A DNA stretch of 64,000 bases from Actinoplanes italicus (lineage in GTDB: Bacteria > Actinomycetota > Actinomycetes > Mycobacteriales > Micromonosporaceae). Location: contig NZ_PVMZ01000023.1 of the NCBI RefSeq assembly GCF_003001815.1, positions 1 to 64,000 of the forward strand, in the 5' to 3' direction. The notes beneath the pieces are model-generated. The model made no database searches and was not told where the DNA came from. It saw only the letters and a list, made by a program, of their open reading frames with translations. The position numbers and the translations under genes were made by a program. Below, piece by piece: positions 33,443 to 40,837 of the stretch; position 1 is the stretch's first letter, and every line of letters starts with the position of its first letter.

Positions 33443-33655
33443 TCATGAGGTCTTGATCAGGCCTTCGTCCGGGGCGGAGCCGCGGAGGAAGCGCGCGATC
33501 TCCTCGTCGCTCGGCCGGGCGGACCGGCGCTGGTTCTCCAGCGCGGCCGCCAGGCCGAGCCCGAGGGCGCGGCCGTCGGCGGGGGAGCCGGACGGCAGGG
33601 CCAGCCGGTCGGTGAGGCGGGCCAGAGAGCGTGAGAACTTCCGCCAGGTGGTCAT
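33443..33655 (-). CDS. Small protein, unknown
   Basis: A 70-residue frame with a good AGGAG site 11 bases before the ATG, an Arg-rich N-terminus (MTTWRKFSRSLARLTDRL) and a Glu/Arg C-terminal helix (RPSDEEIARFLRGS). Convergent with the TerC gene. No family recognised; third-position GC supports coding. Confidence 0.5.
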   Translation of the reverse strand: MTTWRKFSRSLARLTDRLALPSGSPADGRALGLGLAAALENQRRSARPSDEEIARFLRGSAPDEGLIKTS

Positions 33656-33922
33656 GACTACATCACTCCTGCTTGTCGGTCTTCCCGGGAGACGACGCCT
33701 CCCGGGACCGTCTGTCGCCGGAACGACGGCCGGCGGGGGTCACCCGAGCCGTCCTTTCCGGGCGCCTACCCGATGCCGTGCCACGGGAAACTCCCGCACC
33801 CGTCCGGCCGGCGACAGTGCCTGTTCGGCAACCCCAGAATACAGGCTTCGGTATACAATAAACGATCTAGTGACCAAAGCCACCGTGCCCCTAGACACCC
33901 CGCCGCTCCATGGTCCACGATT

Positions 33923-33949
33923 ATTGCCTACCCCATACGGTATGCAATC
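33923..33949 (+). promoter_or_regulatory. Oxalate-regulon palindrome before oxc
   Basis: Core CCCATAC-G-GTATGCA at 33932-33946, identical over 28 bases (33922-33949) with the site before frc. It lies 28 bases before the oxc start. A pair of looser half-sites (AATAC and GTATAC) occurs near 33839-33855. Confidence 0.78.
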
Positions 33950-33977
33950 GGCAGGACCATGACGGAGGGCTCGGGTC

Positions 33978-35714
33978 ATGACCATCGCTTCAATCCGGGA
34001 ATCAGAGGCCGGCGACGTCGTCAGCGCCGACAGGCTCACCGACGGCATCCATCTGGTCGTCGACGCGCTCAAGCTCAACGAGGTGGAGGCCGTCTACGGC
34101 GTCGTGGGCATCCCCATCACCGATCTCGCCCGCCTGGCACAGGCCTCCGGCATCCGCTTCGTCGGCTTCCGGCACGAGAGCGCCGCCGGTCACGCGGCGG
34201 CGGCGGCCGGATTCCTGACCGGGAAACCGGGAATCTGCCTGACGGTGTCCGCTCCGGGCTTCCTCAACGGGCTGGTGGCGCTGGCCAACGCCACGGTCAA
34301 CTGTTTCCCCATGGTGCAGATCTCCGGATCCAGTGAACGGCACCTCGTGGACCTGCAGCGTGGCGACTACGAGGAGATGGACCAGCTGGCGGCGGCCCGT
34401 CAGTTCGCCAAGGCGGCCTACCGGGTACACCGGGCCGAGGACATCGGCCGCGGCATCGCCCGCGCGATCCGCACCGCCGTGTCGGGACGGCCGGGCGGGG
34501 TCTACCTCGACATCCCGGCCGCCGTCCTCGGCGAGGTCATCGACGCGCAAGCGGGCGCGGCGTCGCTGTGGCGCGTCGTCGACCCGGCGCCGCGGCAGGT
34601 GCCCGAGCCCGCGGCGCTGGACCGCGCCATCGACCTGCTCGCAAGCGCCCGGCGGCCGCTCGTCGTGCTCGGCAAGGGCGCCGCCTACGCCCGGGCCGAC
34701 GACCAGATCCGTGAGTTCGTGGAACGTACCGGCGTGCCGTACCTGCCCATGTCGATGGCGAAGGGCCTGCTGCCCGACGACCACCCGCAGTCGGTGGCCA
34801 GCACCAGGTCGCTGGCGCTGCGCCGGGCCGACGTCGTGATGCTCGTCGGCGCCCGCCTCAACTGGCTGCTCGGGCACGGCGACGCGCCGCAGTGGAACGC
34901 CGACGCCAAGTTCATCCAGGTGGACATCGCCAGCACCGAGCTGGACAGCAACCAGCCCATCGCCGCACCGCTGGTCGGTGACGTCGGCTCGGTGATGCAG
35001 GCCCTGCTCGACCGCACCGGGTCCGGCCGGATCACGGTCCCGTCGCAGTGGCGCGACGAACTCGCGGCCCGCTCGGCGGAGAACGTCGCCAAGATGGCCA
35101 AGCGCCTGGCGGCCGCCGAGACCGCGCATCCGATGAGGTTCCTGGGCGCGCTGCAGGCCGTCCGTGACGTCCTGCGGGAGAACCCGCGGGCGTACGTGGT
35201 CAACGAGGGCGCGAACGCCCTCGACCTGGCCCGCAACACGATCGGCATGCAGGTGCCCCGGCACCGGCTCGACAGCGGCACCTGGGGCGTGATGGGCATC
35301 GGCCTGGGATTCGCGATCGCCGCCGCGGTCGAGAGCGGCGACCCGGTCGTCGCCATCGAGGGCGACAGCGCGTTCGGGTTCAGCGGCATGGAGCTCGAGA
35401 CGATCTGCCGCTACGGGCTGCCCATCGTCACGGTCGTGCTGAACAACAGCGGCGTCTACCGCGGTGACGCCGCGGCGTCGGAGTCCGGGGACCCCGCCCC
35501 GACGGCCCTGCAGGCCCGGCACGACCTGATGATCGCCGCGTTCGGTGGCAAGGGCTACCGGGCGACGACTCCCGACGAGGTCACCGCGGCCCTCCGGGAG
35601 GCTCTGGCGCTCGGCAAGCCGGCGCTCGTCGACTGCGTCATCGACCCCACCGACGGCACCGAGAGCGGCAACATCGCCCACCTCAACCCGAAGGGCATCA
35701 CGGTTCAGCGCTGA
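33978..35714 (+). CDS. oxc: Oxalyl-CoA decarboxylase
   Basis: A 578-residue thiamine-diphosphate enzyme that turns oxalyl-CoA into formyl-CoA and CO2. It tracks the Oxalobacter enzyme almost motif by motif: VYGVVGIPITDLARLAQ, FRHESAAGHAAAAAGFL (catalytic Glu near residue 62), VSAPGFLNGLVALANATVNCFPM, SGSSERHLVDLQRGDYEEMDQ (Tyr-Glu pair, active site), LGKGAAYARADDQIR, SNQPIAAPLVGDV, RLDSGTWGVMGIGLGF, and EGDSAFGFSGMELETICRYGLP ... NNSGVYRG for Mg-ThDP binding. GGAGG precedes the ATG. First gene of a two-gene unit with the aldehyde dehydrogenase. Confidence 0.96.
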   Translation: MTIASIRESEAGDVVSADRLTDGIHLVVDALKLNEVEAVYGVVGIPITDLARLAQASGIRFVGFRHESAAGHAAAAAGFLTGKPGICLTVSAPGFLNGLVALANATVNCFPMVQISGSSERHLVDLQRGDYEEMDQLAAARQFAKAAYRVHRAEDIGRGIARAIRTAVSGRPGGVYLDIPAAVLGEVIDAQAGAASLWRVVDPAPRQVPEPAALDRAIDLLASARRPLVVLGKGAAYARADDQIREFVERTGVPYLPMSMAKGLLPDDHPQSVASTRSLALRRADVVMLVGARLNWLLGHGDAPQWNADAKFIQVDIASTELDSNQPIAAPLVGDVGSVMQALLDRTGSGRITVPSQWRDELAARSAENVAKMAKRLAAAETAHPMRFLGALQAVRDVLRENPRAYVVNEGANALDLARNTIGMQVPRHRLDSGTWGVMGIGLGFAIAAAVESGDPVVAIEGDSAFGFSGMELETICRYGLPIVTVVLNNSGVYRGDAAASESGDPAPTALQARHDLMIAAFGGKGYRATTPDEVTAALREALALGKPALVDCVIDPTDGTESGNIAHLNPKGITVQR

Positions 35715-35741
35715 GGGCGACCAACGGAGGCTCAGAACCCC

Positions 35742-37103
35742 ATGTACACAGTGACCGACCCCGCGACGGGTGAACTGATCGAGAAGATCGAGAACGCGAC
35801 CGACGAGGAGATCCAGGAAGCCATCGATCGCGTCCACCGTGGATACCTGTCGTGGCGGCGCCGGACGGTCGCCGAACGGGCCGGGACAGTGGCGCGCGCG
35901 GCGGACCTGTTCGCCGCGCGCGCCGACGAGCTCGCGGCGACGATGACCCGGGAGATGGGTAAGCGGATCAACGAGGGCCGCGGTGAGATCGGCGTGGTCG
36001 TCGACATCTTCCGGTACTACGCCGACAACGCCGCCGCCCTGCTCGCCGACGAGCCGCTGGAGATCAGCGGCGGCGCGGCGGTCATCACCAAGAACCCGAT
36101 CGGCCCGCTGCTCGGCATCATGCCGTGGAACTTCCCCTGCTATCAGGTCGCCAGGTTCGTGGCGCCGAACCTCGTGCTCGGCAACACGATCCTTCTCAAG
36201 CACGCCTCGATCTGTCCCCGCTCGGCGATCGCCATCGAGCGGATCCTCCACGAGGCCGGGGTGCCCGGGGACGCGTACGTCAACATCTTCGCCGCCAGCG
36301 CGAAGATTCCCCGGATGCTCGCCGACCCCCGCATCCAGGGGGTCTCGCTGACCGGCAGCGAGCGGGCCGGCATCGCGGTCGCCGCCGAGGCCGGCCGGAA
36401 CCTCAAGAAAGCGGTCCTGGAGCTCGGCGGCTCCGACCCGCTGATCGTCCTGGACACCGAGGACATGGACCAGACGGTACGGGCCACGGCGACCGCCCGG
36501 ATGCGCAACTGCGGCCAGTCGTGCAACGCGCCGAAGCGGATGATCGTGCTCGGCGACCTCTACGACGAGTTCGTCGGCCGGCTGACGGAGTATGTGGCCG
36601 CCACGTTCGTCCCGGGCGACCCCGGTGACCCCGCCACGAAGCTGCCGCCGCTGGCGTCGGTCGCGGCGGCCGACGAGGTGGCCGGTCAGGTCGAGAAGGC
36701 GATCCGGCAGGGCGCCACGCTGCGCACCGGCGGCCGCCGCGTCGACCGGCCCGGCGCCTACTTCGAGGCCACGGTGCTCACCGGCGTGACTCCGGACATG
36801 GACGCCTACTACGAGGAGATATTCGGCCCCGTCGTGCTGGTCTTCCGCGCGGAGACCGAGGAGGAGGCGATCGCGATCGCCAACGATTCGCCGTTCGGGC
36901 TCGGTGCCAGCGTGTGGGGCACGGATCCGGACCGGCTGCGCCGGGTGGCCGGCCGGATCGAGTCCGGCATGGTGTACCTCAACAGCGCGGGCGGGTCGCA
37001 GGCCGACCTGCCGTTCGGCGGGATCAAGCGCTCCGGGATGGGCCGGGAACTCGGCCCGGCCGGCATCGAGGAGTTCATGAACAAGAAGTCGATCCGCCTG
37101 TAG
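35742..37103 (+). CDS. Aldehyde dehydrogenase (NAD(P)+), succinate-semialdehyde type
   Basis: A 453-residue aldehyde dehydrogenase with complete active site: PWNFPCYQVARFVAPNLVLGNTILLKHA (cofactor), SLTGSERAG, Glu in LELGGSDPLIVLDTED near residue 228, and the nucleophile in MRNCGQSCNAPKR near residue 260, then EEIFGPVVLVF and PFGGIKRSGMGRELG. The short length and sequence style are those of the SSADH I (Sad/YneI) group. Its position 27 bases after oxc suggests a glyoxylate- or semialdehyde-linked role, such as removal of toxic aldehydes; no substrate-specific residue allows a firm choice. Confidence 0.88.
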   Translation: MYTVTDPATGELIEKIENATDEEIQEAIDRVHRGYLSWRRRTVAERAGTVARAADLFAARADELAATMTREMGKRINEGRGEIGVVVDIFRYYADNAAALLADEPLEISGGAAVITKNPIGPLLGIMPWNFPCYQVARFVAPNLVLGNTILLKHASICPRSAIAIERILHEAGVPGDAYVNIFAASAKIPRMLADPRIQGVSLTGSERAGIAVAAEAGRNLKKAVLELGGSDPLIVLDTEDMDQTVRATATARMRNCGQSCNAPKRMIVLGDLYDEFVGRLTEYVAATFVPGDPGDPATKLPPLASVAAADEVAGQVEKAIRQGATLRTGGRRVDRPGAYFEATVLTGVTPDMDAYYEEIFGPVVLVFRAETEEEAIAIANDSPFGLGASVWGTDPDRLRRVAGRIESGMVYLNSAGGSQADLPFGGIKRSGMGRELGPAGIEEFMNKKSIRL

Positions 37104-37111
37104 GAGACGAC

Positions 37112-37146
37112 GATCCGGCCGGGCCCGCGGTGGGCCCGGCCGGATC
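37112..37146. terminator. Perfect 15-bp hairpin between aldDH and gntR
   Basis: Arms 37112-37126 and 37132-37146 (GATCCGGCCGGGCCC and complement) with loop GCGGT, between convergent genes. Same design as the hairpin after fdhD. Confidence 0.78.
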
Positions 37147-37149
37147 CCG

Positions 37150-37884
37150 TCAGCTCAGGGCCTCCTGCTCGTCGGCCTCCTTGCGCCGCTGGTGGTACGA
37201 CTCGCGCGTGCGCTCGGTGTGCTTGCGCATCAACTCGCCGGCCCGCCGGGTGTTGCCCTCGGCGATCACGTCGATCAGAGCCGCGTGCTCGTCCCACGCC
37301 TCGCGGCCGCGGGACCGGGCGATCGGCGAGTAATACCACCGCACCCGGCGGTCCACCATGCCGATCAGCTGGGCCAGCACCTTGTTGCCGGACATCTCGA
37401 CCAGGTGCGCGTGCAACGCCGCGTTGGCCTCGACCAGGGCCACCTGGCTGTCCTCGCTGAGCGCCTCCTCGCCGGCGCGCTGCAGCTCGCGGAGCCGCTC
37501 GATCTGCTCCGGTGTCGCGTTCTTGGCGGCCAGCCGCGCGGACTCGGTCTCGAGCAGGGTGCGGGTGGCGAGGAGCTGGTCGGCCTCCTCCTCGGTGGGC
37601 ACGTGCACGAAGGCGCCGAGCGCGGGCCGCAGGTCGACCCACCCCTCGTTGTGCAGCCGCTGCAGGGCCTCCCGGACCGGCTGGCGGCTCACGCCCAGGT
37701 GGGCGGCGAGCTCGTTCTCGACGAGGTGCTCACCCGGCTGCAGCTCACGATTGATGATCATCTCGGCGAGGGCGTCGTAGACCGCCTGGCGCAGCGGCGC
37801 GGGCCGCTCCAGAGGCTGACGCGCGGCCCTGGCTCCGCCCAGCGGCCGGCGCCCCGGTGAGGTCGTGCCTCTCCGATCGGTCAT
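37150..37884 (-). CDS. GntR regulator, FadR subfamily (candidate oxalate regulon regulator)
   Basis: A 244-residue repressor-type protein. Residues 30-95 are the GntR winged helix (VYDALAEMIINRELQPGEHL, LGVSRQPVREALQRLHNEGWV), and 105-225 the all-helical FCD effector domain with metal-ligand-like His/Asp residues (ALVEANAALHAHLVEMSGN; AWDEHAALIDVIAEGN; GELMRKHTER). It is the only regulator inside the island, sits between oxc-aldDH and gcl-panE units, and the operator-like palindromes fit the dyads bound by FadR-type proteins. A small carboxylate such as oxalate, glyoxylate or oxalyl-CoA would be the natural effector; this is inference. Confidence 0.88.
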   Translation of the reverse strand: MTDRRGTTSPGRRPLGGARAARQPLERPAPLRQAVYDALAEMIINRELQPGEHLVENELAAHLGVSRQPVREALQRLHNEGWVDLRPALGAFVHVPTEEEADQLLATRTLLETESARLAAKNATPEQIERLRELQRAGEEALSEDSQVALVEANAALHAHLVEMSGNKVLAQLIGMVDRRVRWYYSPIARSRGREAWDEHAALIDVIAEGNTRRAGELMRKHTERTRESYHQRRKEADEQEALS

Positions 37885-37936
37885 GGGTTACCTCCGCCTG
37901 CGAGAAACGATCGGGCACGCACCCGAGCTGGGTTAT

Positions 37937-37960
37937 AGCATACAGTCGCCGAGATGCAAT
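37937..37960 (-). promoter_or_regulatory. Weak oxalate-regulon site before gntR
   Basis: A good half-site AGCATAC-A (37937-37944) is followed by GATGCAAT (37953-37960), so the arms are present but wider apart than in the other copies. It is 53-76 bases before the gntR start and may serve weak autoregulation. Confidence 0.45.
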
Positions 37961-38006
37961 AAGGAGCAGCCGCCATCCGACGCGGCTGCTCCCGACCGGC
38001 ACTCGC

Positions 38007-39692
38007 TTACTCGAACTCCTTCACCGCCGCGATCGAGAGACCGTGCGACGTGTTCGCCTCCCGCTCGATCATCACCTCGACCAGCACCGGCCGGCTCGTA
38101 CGCCTGGCCTCCTTGCTCGCCCAGGCCAGCGCGTCGGCGATCTCACCCGGCTCGAACACGCGGCGACCGGCGCACCCGTACGCCTCCATGATCTTGACGT
38201 TGTCGGTGCCGTAGGCGTCGTAGTGGATGTCGACCTCGTAGTTCATGTCGTAGCCGATCTCGGCCTGCCGGATCAGGCCCAGGTACTCGTTGTTCAACAT
38301 GACCAGCACGAAGCCGATGTCGTACTGCGCGGCGACGGCCAGCTCCTCGACCAGGAACTGGAACGAGTAGTCGCCGACCACGCCCACCACCTCGGCGTCG
38401 GGCTGTGCGGACTTGACCCCGATCGCCGCCGGGATCTCCCAGCCCAGCGGCCCGGCCTGGCCGCAGACCTGGTAGTGCCGCGGCTTGAACACCTTCTGAA
38501 ACTGCCCGGACCAGATCTGATAGAGGCCGATGGCGGTGACGAAATACGTGTCCGGGCCGTAGAACTCGTTGATCTCCCGGAACACCCGCGGCGCCTTGAT
38601 CGGGACCGCGTCGAAGTCGTCGCGCCGGCCCAGCCTCTCACGGAGCTCACGCACTCTCGAGACCCAGAGATCCCCATCCCGCCGTACGTCACGACGCTGC
38701 ACCGCGCCGAGCAGAGCCGCGAGGAACGCCCCGGCGTCCGACACGATGCCGAGGTCGGGACCGAACACCTTGCCGAGCTGGGTCGGCTCGATGTCGACGT
38801 GGATGAACCGCCGGTCGCCGCGATAGGTCTCCAGGTCGCCGGTATGGCGGTCCCCGAACCGGGCGCCGACCGCCAGCACCAGATCCGCCTCCAGGAACGA
38901 GGCGTTGCCCCACCGCTGCGTGGTCTGGATGCCCGTCATCCCCGCGAACAGATCGTGGTCCTCCGGCAGCGCGCCCTTGCCCATCAACGTCACCTGCACC
39001 GGCACGTCCAGGGCCTCGGCGACCTCCCGCAGCAGCTCGGTGGCCTCGCCGATGATCACCCCGCCACCGGCCAGGATCAGCGGACGCTCGGCCGCCAGCA
39101 GCATGTCGAGGGCCCGCTCCACGCGCGGCGGATGCGGCTCGACCCGGGCCACCGGCAGCGGCGCGTCGATCGTGGCGTCCCACTCGATCTCCTGCCGCGC
39201 CACGTCGACCGGCAGGTCGATCAGCACCGGCCCCGGCCTCCCGGAGCGGGCGATCCGGAACGCCTCCCGGAAGATCCAGGGGGCCTGGGCGGCCTCCTTG
39301 ACCTGCACCGCCCATTTCGTCACCGGCTTGGCGATCTCGACGATGTCCACCGCCTGGAACGCCTCCTGGTGCAGCTTGCCGGTGGGCGCCTGGCCGGTGA
39401 TGCAGACCATCGGGACGGAGTCGGCGTGCGCCGTGTACAACCCGGTGATCATGTTGGTGCCGGCCGGACCGGACGTGCCGATCGCCACGCCGACCCGGCC
39501 GTTGGTGCGGGCCCAGCCGTCCGCCATGTGGGTGGCGCCCTCCTCGTGCCGGACGATCAGATGCCTGATGTCGCTGTGTTGCAACGCGGCATAGAGGGGA
39601 AGGATGGCGGCGCCCGGACAGCCGAACGCGATGTCCACGCCCTCCGACACGAGCACCGCGACGACCGCGTCCATGCAGGGGATCTTGGCCAT
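38007..39692 (-). CDS. gcl: Glyoxylate carboligase (tartronate-semialdehyde synthase)
   Basis: A 561-residue ThDP/FAD enzyme joining two glyoxylates to tartronate semialdehyde and CO2. It follows E. coli Gcl strongly: GCPGAAILPLYAAL, TSGPAGTNMITGLYTAHADS, CITGQAPTGKLHQEAFQAVDI, RSGRPGPVLIDLPVDV, CGQAGPLGWEIPAAIGV, GDYSFQFLVEELAVAAQY, NNEYLGLIRQAEIGYDMNY. Slightly shorter than E. coli Gcl at the C-terminus. Odd point: position 50 is Glu (VRHEEGATHMA), where E. coli Gcl has Val51 in RHVEGASHMA and is known for lacking the usual catalytic Glu. GGAGG lies before the ATG; 22 bases after panE-like gene, same operon. Confidence 0.9.
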   Translation of the reverse strand: MAKIPCMDAVVAVLVSEGVDIAFGCPGAAILPLYAALQHSDIRHLIVRHEEGATHMADGWARTNGRVGVAIGTSGPAGTNMITGLYTAHADSVPMVCITGQAPTGKLHQEAFQAVDIVEIAKPVTKWAVQVKEAAQAPWIFREAFRIARSGRPGPVLIDLPVDVARQEIEWDATIDAPLPVARVEPHPPRVERALDMLLAAERPLILAGGGVIIGEATELLREVAEALDVPVQVTLMGKGALPEDHDLFAGMTGIQTTQRWGNASFLEADLVLAVGARFGDRHTGDLETYRGDRRFIHVDIEPTQLGKVFGPDLGIVSDAGAFLAALLGAVQRRDVRRDGDLWVSRVRELRERLGRRDDFDAVPIKAPRVFREINEFYGPDTYFVTAIGLYQIWSGQFQKVFKPRHYQVCGQAGPLGWEIPAAIGVKSAQPDAEVVGVVGDYSFQFLVEELAVAAQYDIGFVLVMLNNEYLGLIRQAEIGYDMNYEVDIHYDAYGTDNVKIMEAYGCAGRRVFEPGEIADALAWASKEARRTSRPVLVEVMIEREANTSHGLSIAAVKEFE

Positions 39693-39714
39693 GGTTGTCA
39701 GACCTCCGGGGTGC

Positions 39715-40719
39715 TCAGGCCGGGCTCGGCGTGGGAATGATCGGTGCACGGCGGGCCATCGTCGTGGCCAGCAGGTCGGTCGCGGCGTACACGGAACGCA
39801 GGGTCGGAGCCGGCGCCCCGGTGATGTCGGCCATCTCGACCACGGCCGCCACGACGGCGTCGAGTTCCAGCTGCTTGCCGGCCTCGAGGTCCTGCAACAT
39901 CGAGGTCTTGTGGTGGCCGACACGCTGGGCGCCGTCGAGCCGTTTCGCGATGGAGATCTCCGGGGTGCTGCCCACCCGGGCGGCGATGTCGAGCGTCTCC
40001 TCCATCATCTGCTCGACCACCCGCCGGGTTCCGGCGTGCTCACAGATCTCGACCATGGTGGCGCGGGTGAGCGCGCTGATCGGGTTCAGCGAGACGTTGC
40101 CCATCAGCTTGATCCAGATGTCGTCGCGCAGCCGCGGCTCGACCGGGCACTTCAGGCCCCCGGCGACCATCGCCTCGCTGAAGCGCAGACATCGTTGCGA
40201 CACCGTCCCGTCCGGCTCGCCGATGGAGAACCGGGTGCCCTCCAGGTGCTGGATCACCCCCGGCGACTTGACGACGGTCGCCGGGTAGACGACGCAGCCG
40301 ATCGCGCGGTCCGGCGCCATCACGGCCGAGGTCTCGCCGTCCGGGTCCACGGCCTCGATGCGCTGGCCCTCGTACGGGCCCGTGAGCTTGTGGAAATACC
40401 ACCAGGGAATGCCGTTCTGCCCGGCGACGAGAGCGGTCCGCGGGCCGAGCAGGGGAGCGAGCAGGGGACCGGCGCTCGCGTACGAGTGCGCCTTGAGGCC
40501 GAGGAAGACGTAGTCCACCGGTCCGACCTCGGCCGGATCGTCGGTGGCGTGCGGGTGAGCGGAGAAGTCACCCCGCGGGCTGAGCACCCGTACCCCGTAG
40601 GCCCGCAGCGCGGCCAGGTGTGCCCCGCGGGCGATCAGATGGACGTCCACTCCGGCCCGGCACAGCGAGGCACCGACATAGGCACCGATGGCGCCGGCTC
40701 CGAGCACCGCGACTCGCAT
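39715..40719 (-). CDS. PanE-family reductase, candidate oxalyl-CoA reductase
   Basis: A 334-residue ketopantoate-reductase-fold NADPH enzyme: MRVAVLGAGAIGAYVGASL (Rossmann), NGIPWWYFHK near residue 101, the catalytic Lys region RLRDDIWIKLMGNVSLNPISALTR near residue 205, here shortened, and the ligand motif HKTSMLQDLEAGKQLELDAV near residue 275. Ordinary PanE makes pantoate, but a PanE homologue (PanE2) of Methylobacterium extorquens AM1 is known to reduce oxalyl-CoA to glyoxylate. Placement directly before gcl, under the island palindrome, favours that role. A housekeeping PanE would not be expected here. Confidence 0.8.
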   Translation of the reverse strand: MRVAVLGAGAIGAYVGASLCRAGVDVHLIARGAHLAALRAYGVRVLSPRGDFSAHPHATDDPAEVGPVDYVFLGLKAHSYASAGPLLAPLLGPRTALVAGQNGIPWWYFHKLTGPYEGQRIEAVDPDGETSAVMAPDRAIGCVVYPATVVKSPGVIQHLEGTRFSIGEPDGTVSQRCLRFSEAMVAGGLKCPVEPRLRDDIWIKLMGNVSLNPISALTRATMVEICEHAGTRRVVEQMMEETLDIAARVGSTPEISIAKRLDGAQRVGHHKTSMLQDLEAGKQLELDAVVAAVVEMADITGAPAPTLRSVYAATDLLATTMARRAPIIPTPSPA

Positions 40720-40747
40720 GGGCTACCCCCTTATCGCGTGCGATTCT

Positions 40748-40775
40748 GTATGCATTATGGGGAGTACAGTATGCA
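40748..40775 (-). promoter_or_regulatory. Oxalate-regulon palindrome before panE-gcl
   Basis: GGAGTAC-A-GTATGCA at 40761-40775 plus a second GTATGCA at 40748-40754. The two GTATGCA copies are spaced exactly 21 bases, two helical turns, so dimers could bind side by side on one DNA face. It is 29 bases upstream of the panE-like start. Confidence 0.68.
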
Positions 40776-40837
40776 ATCTGAGAATCGCTGACAAGCCTGA
40801 TCGATACCGGTCACCGCGTTGCGGCTAGGCTGCCGGC

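Noticed and set aside
34002..36251. 749-codon minus-strand frame opposite oxc and the aldehyde dehydrogenase
   Set aside because: Pure antisense of two well-recognised enzymes; no family likeness.
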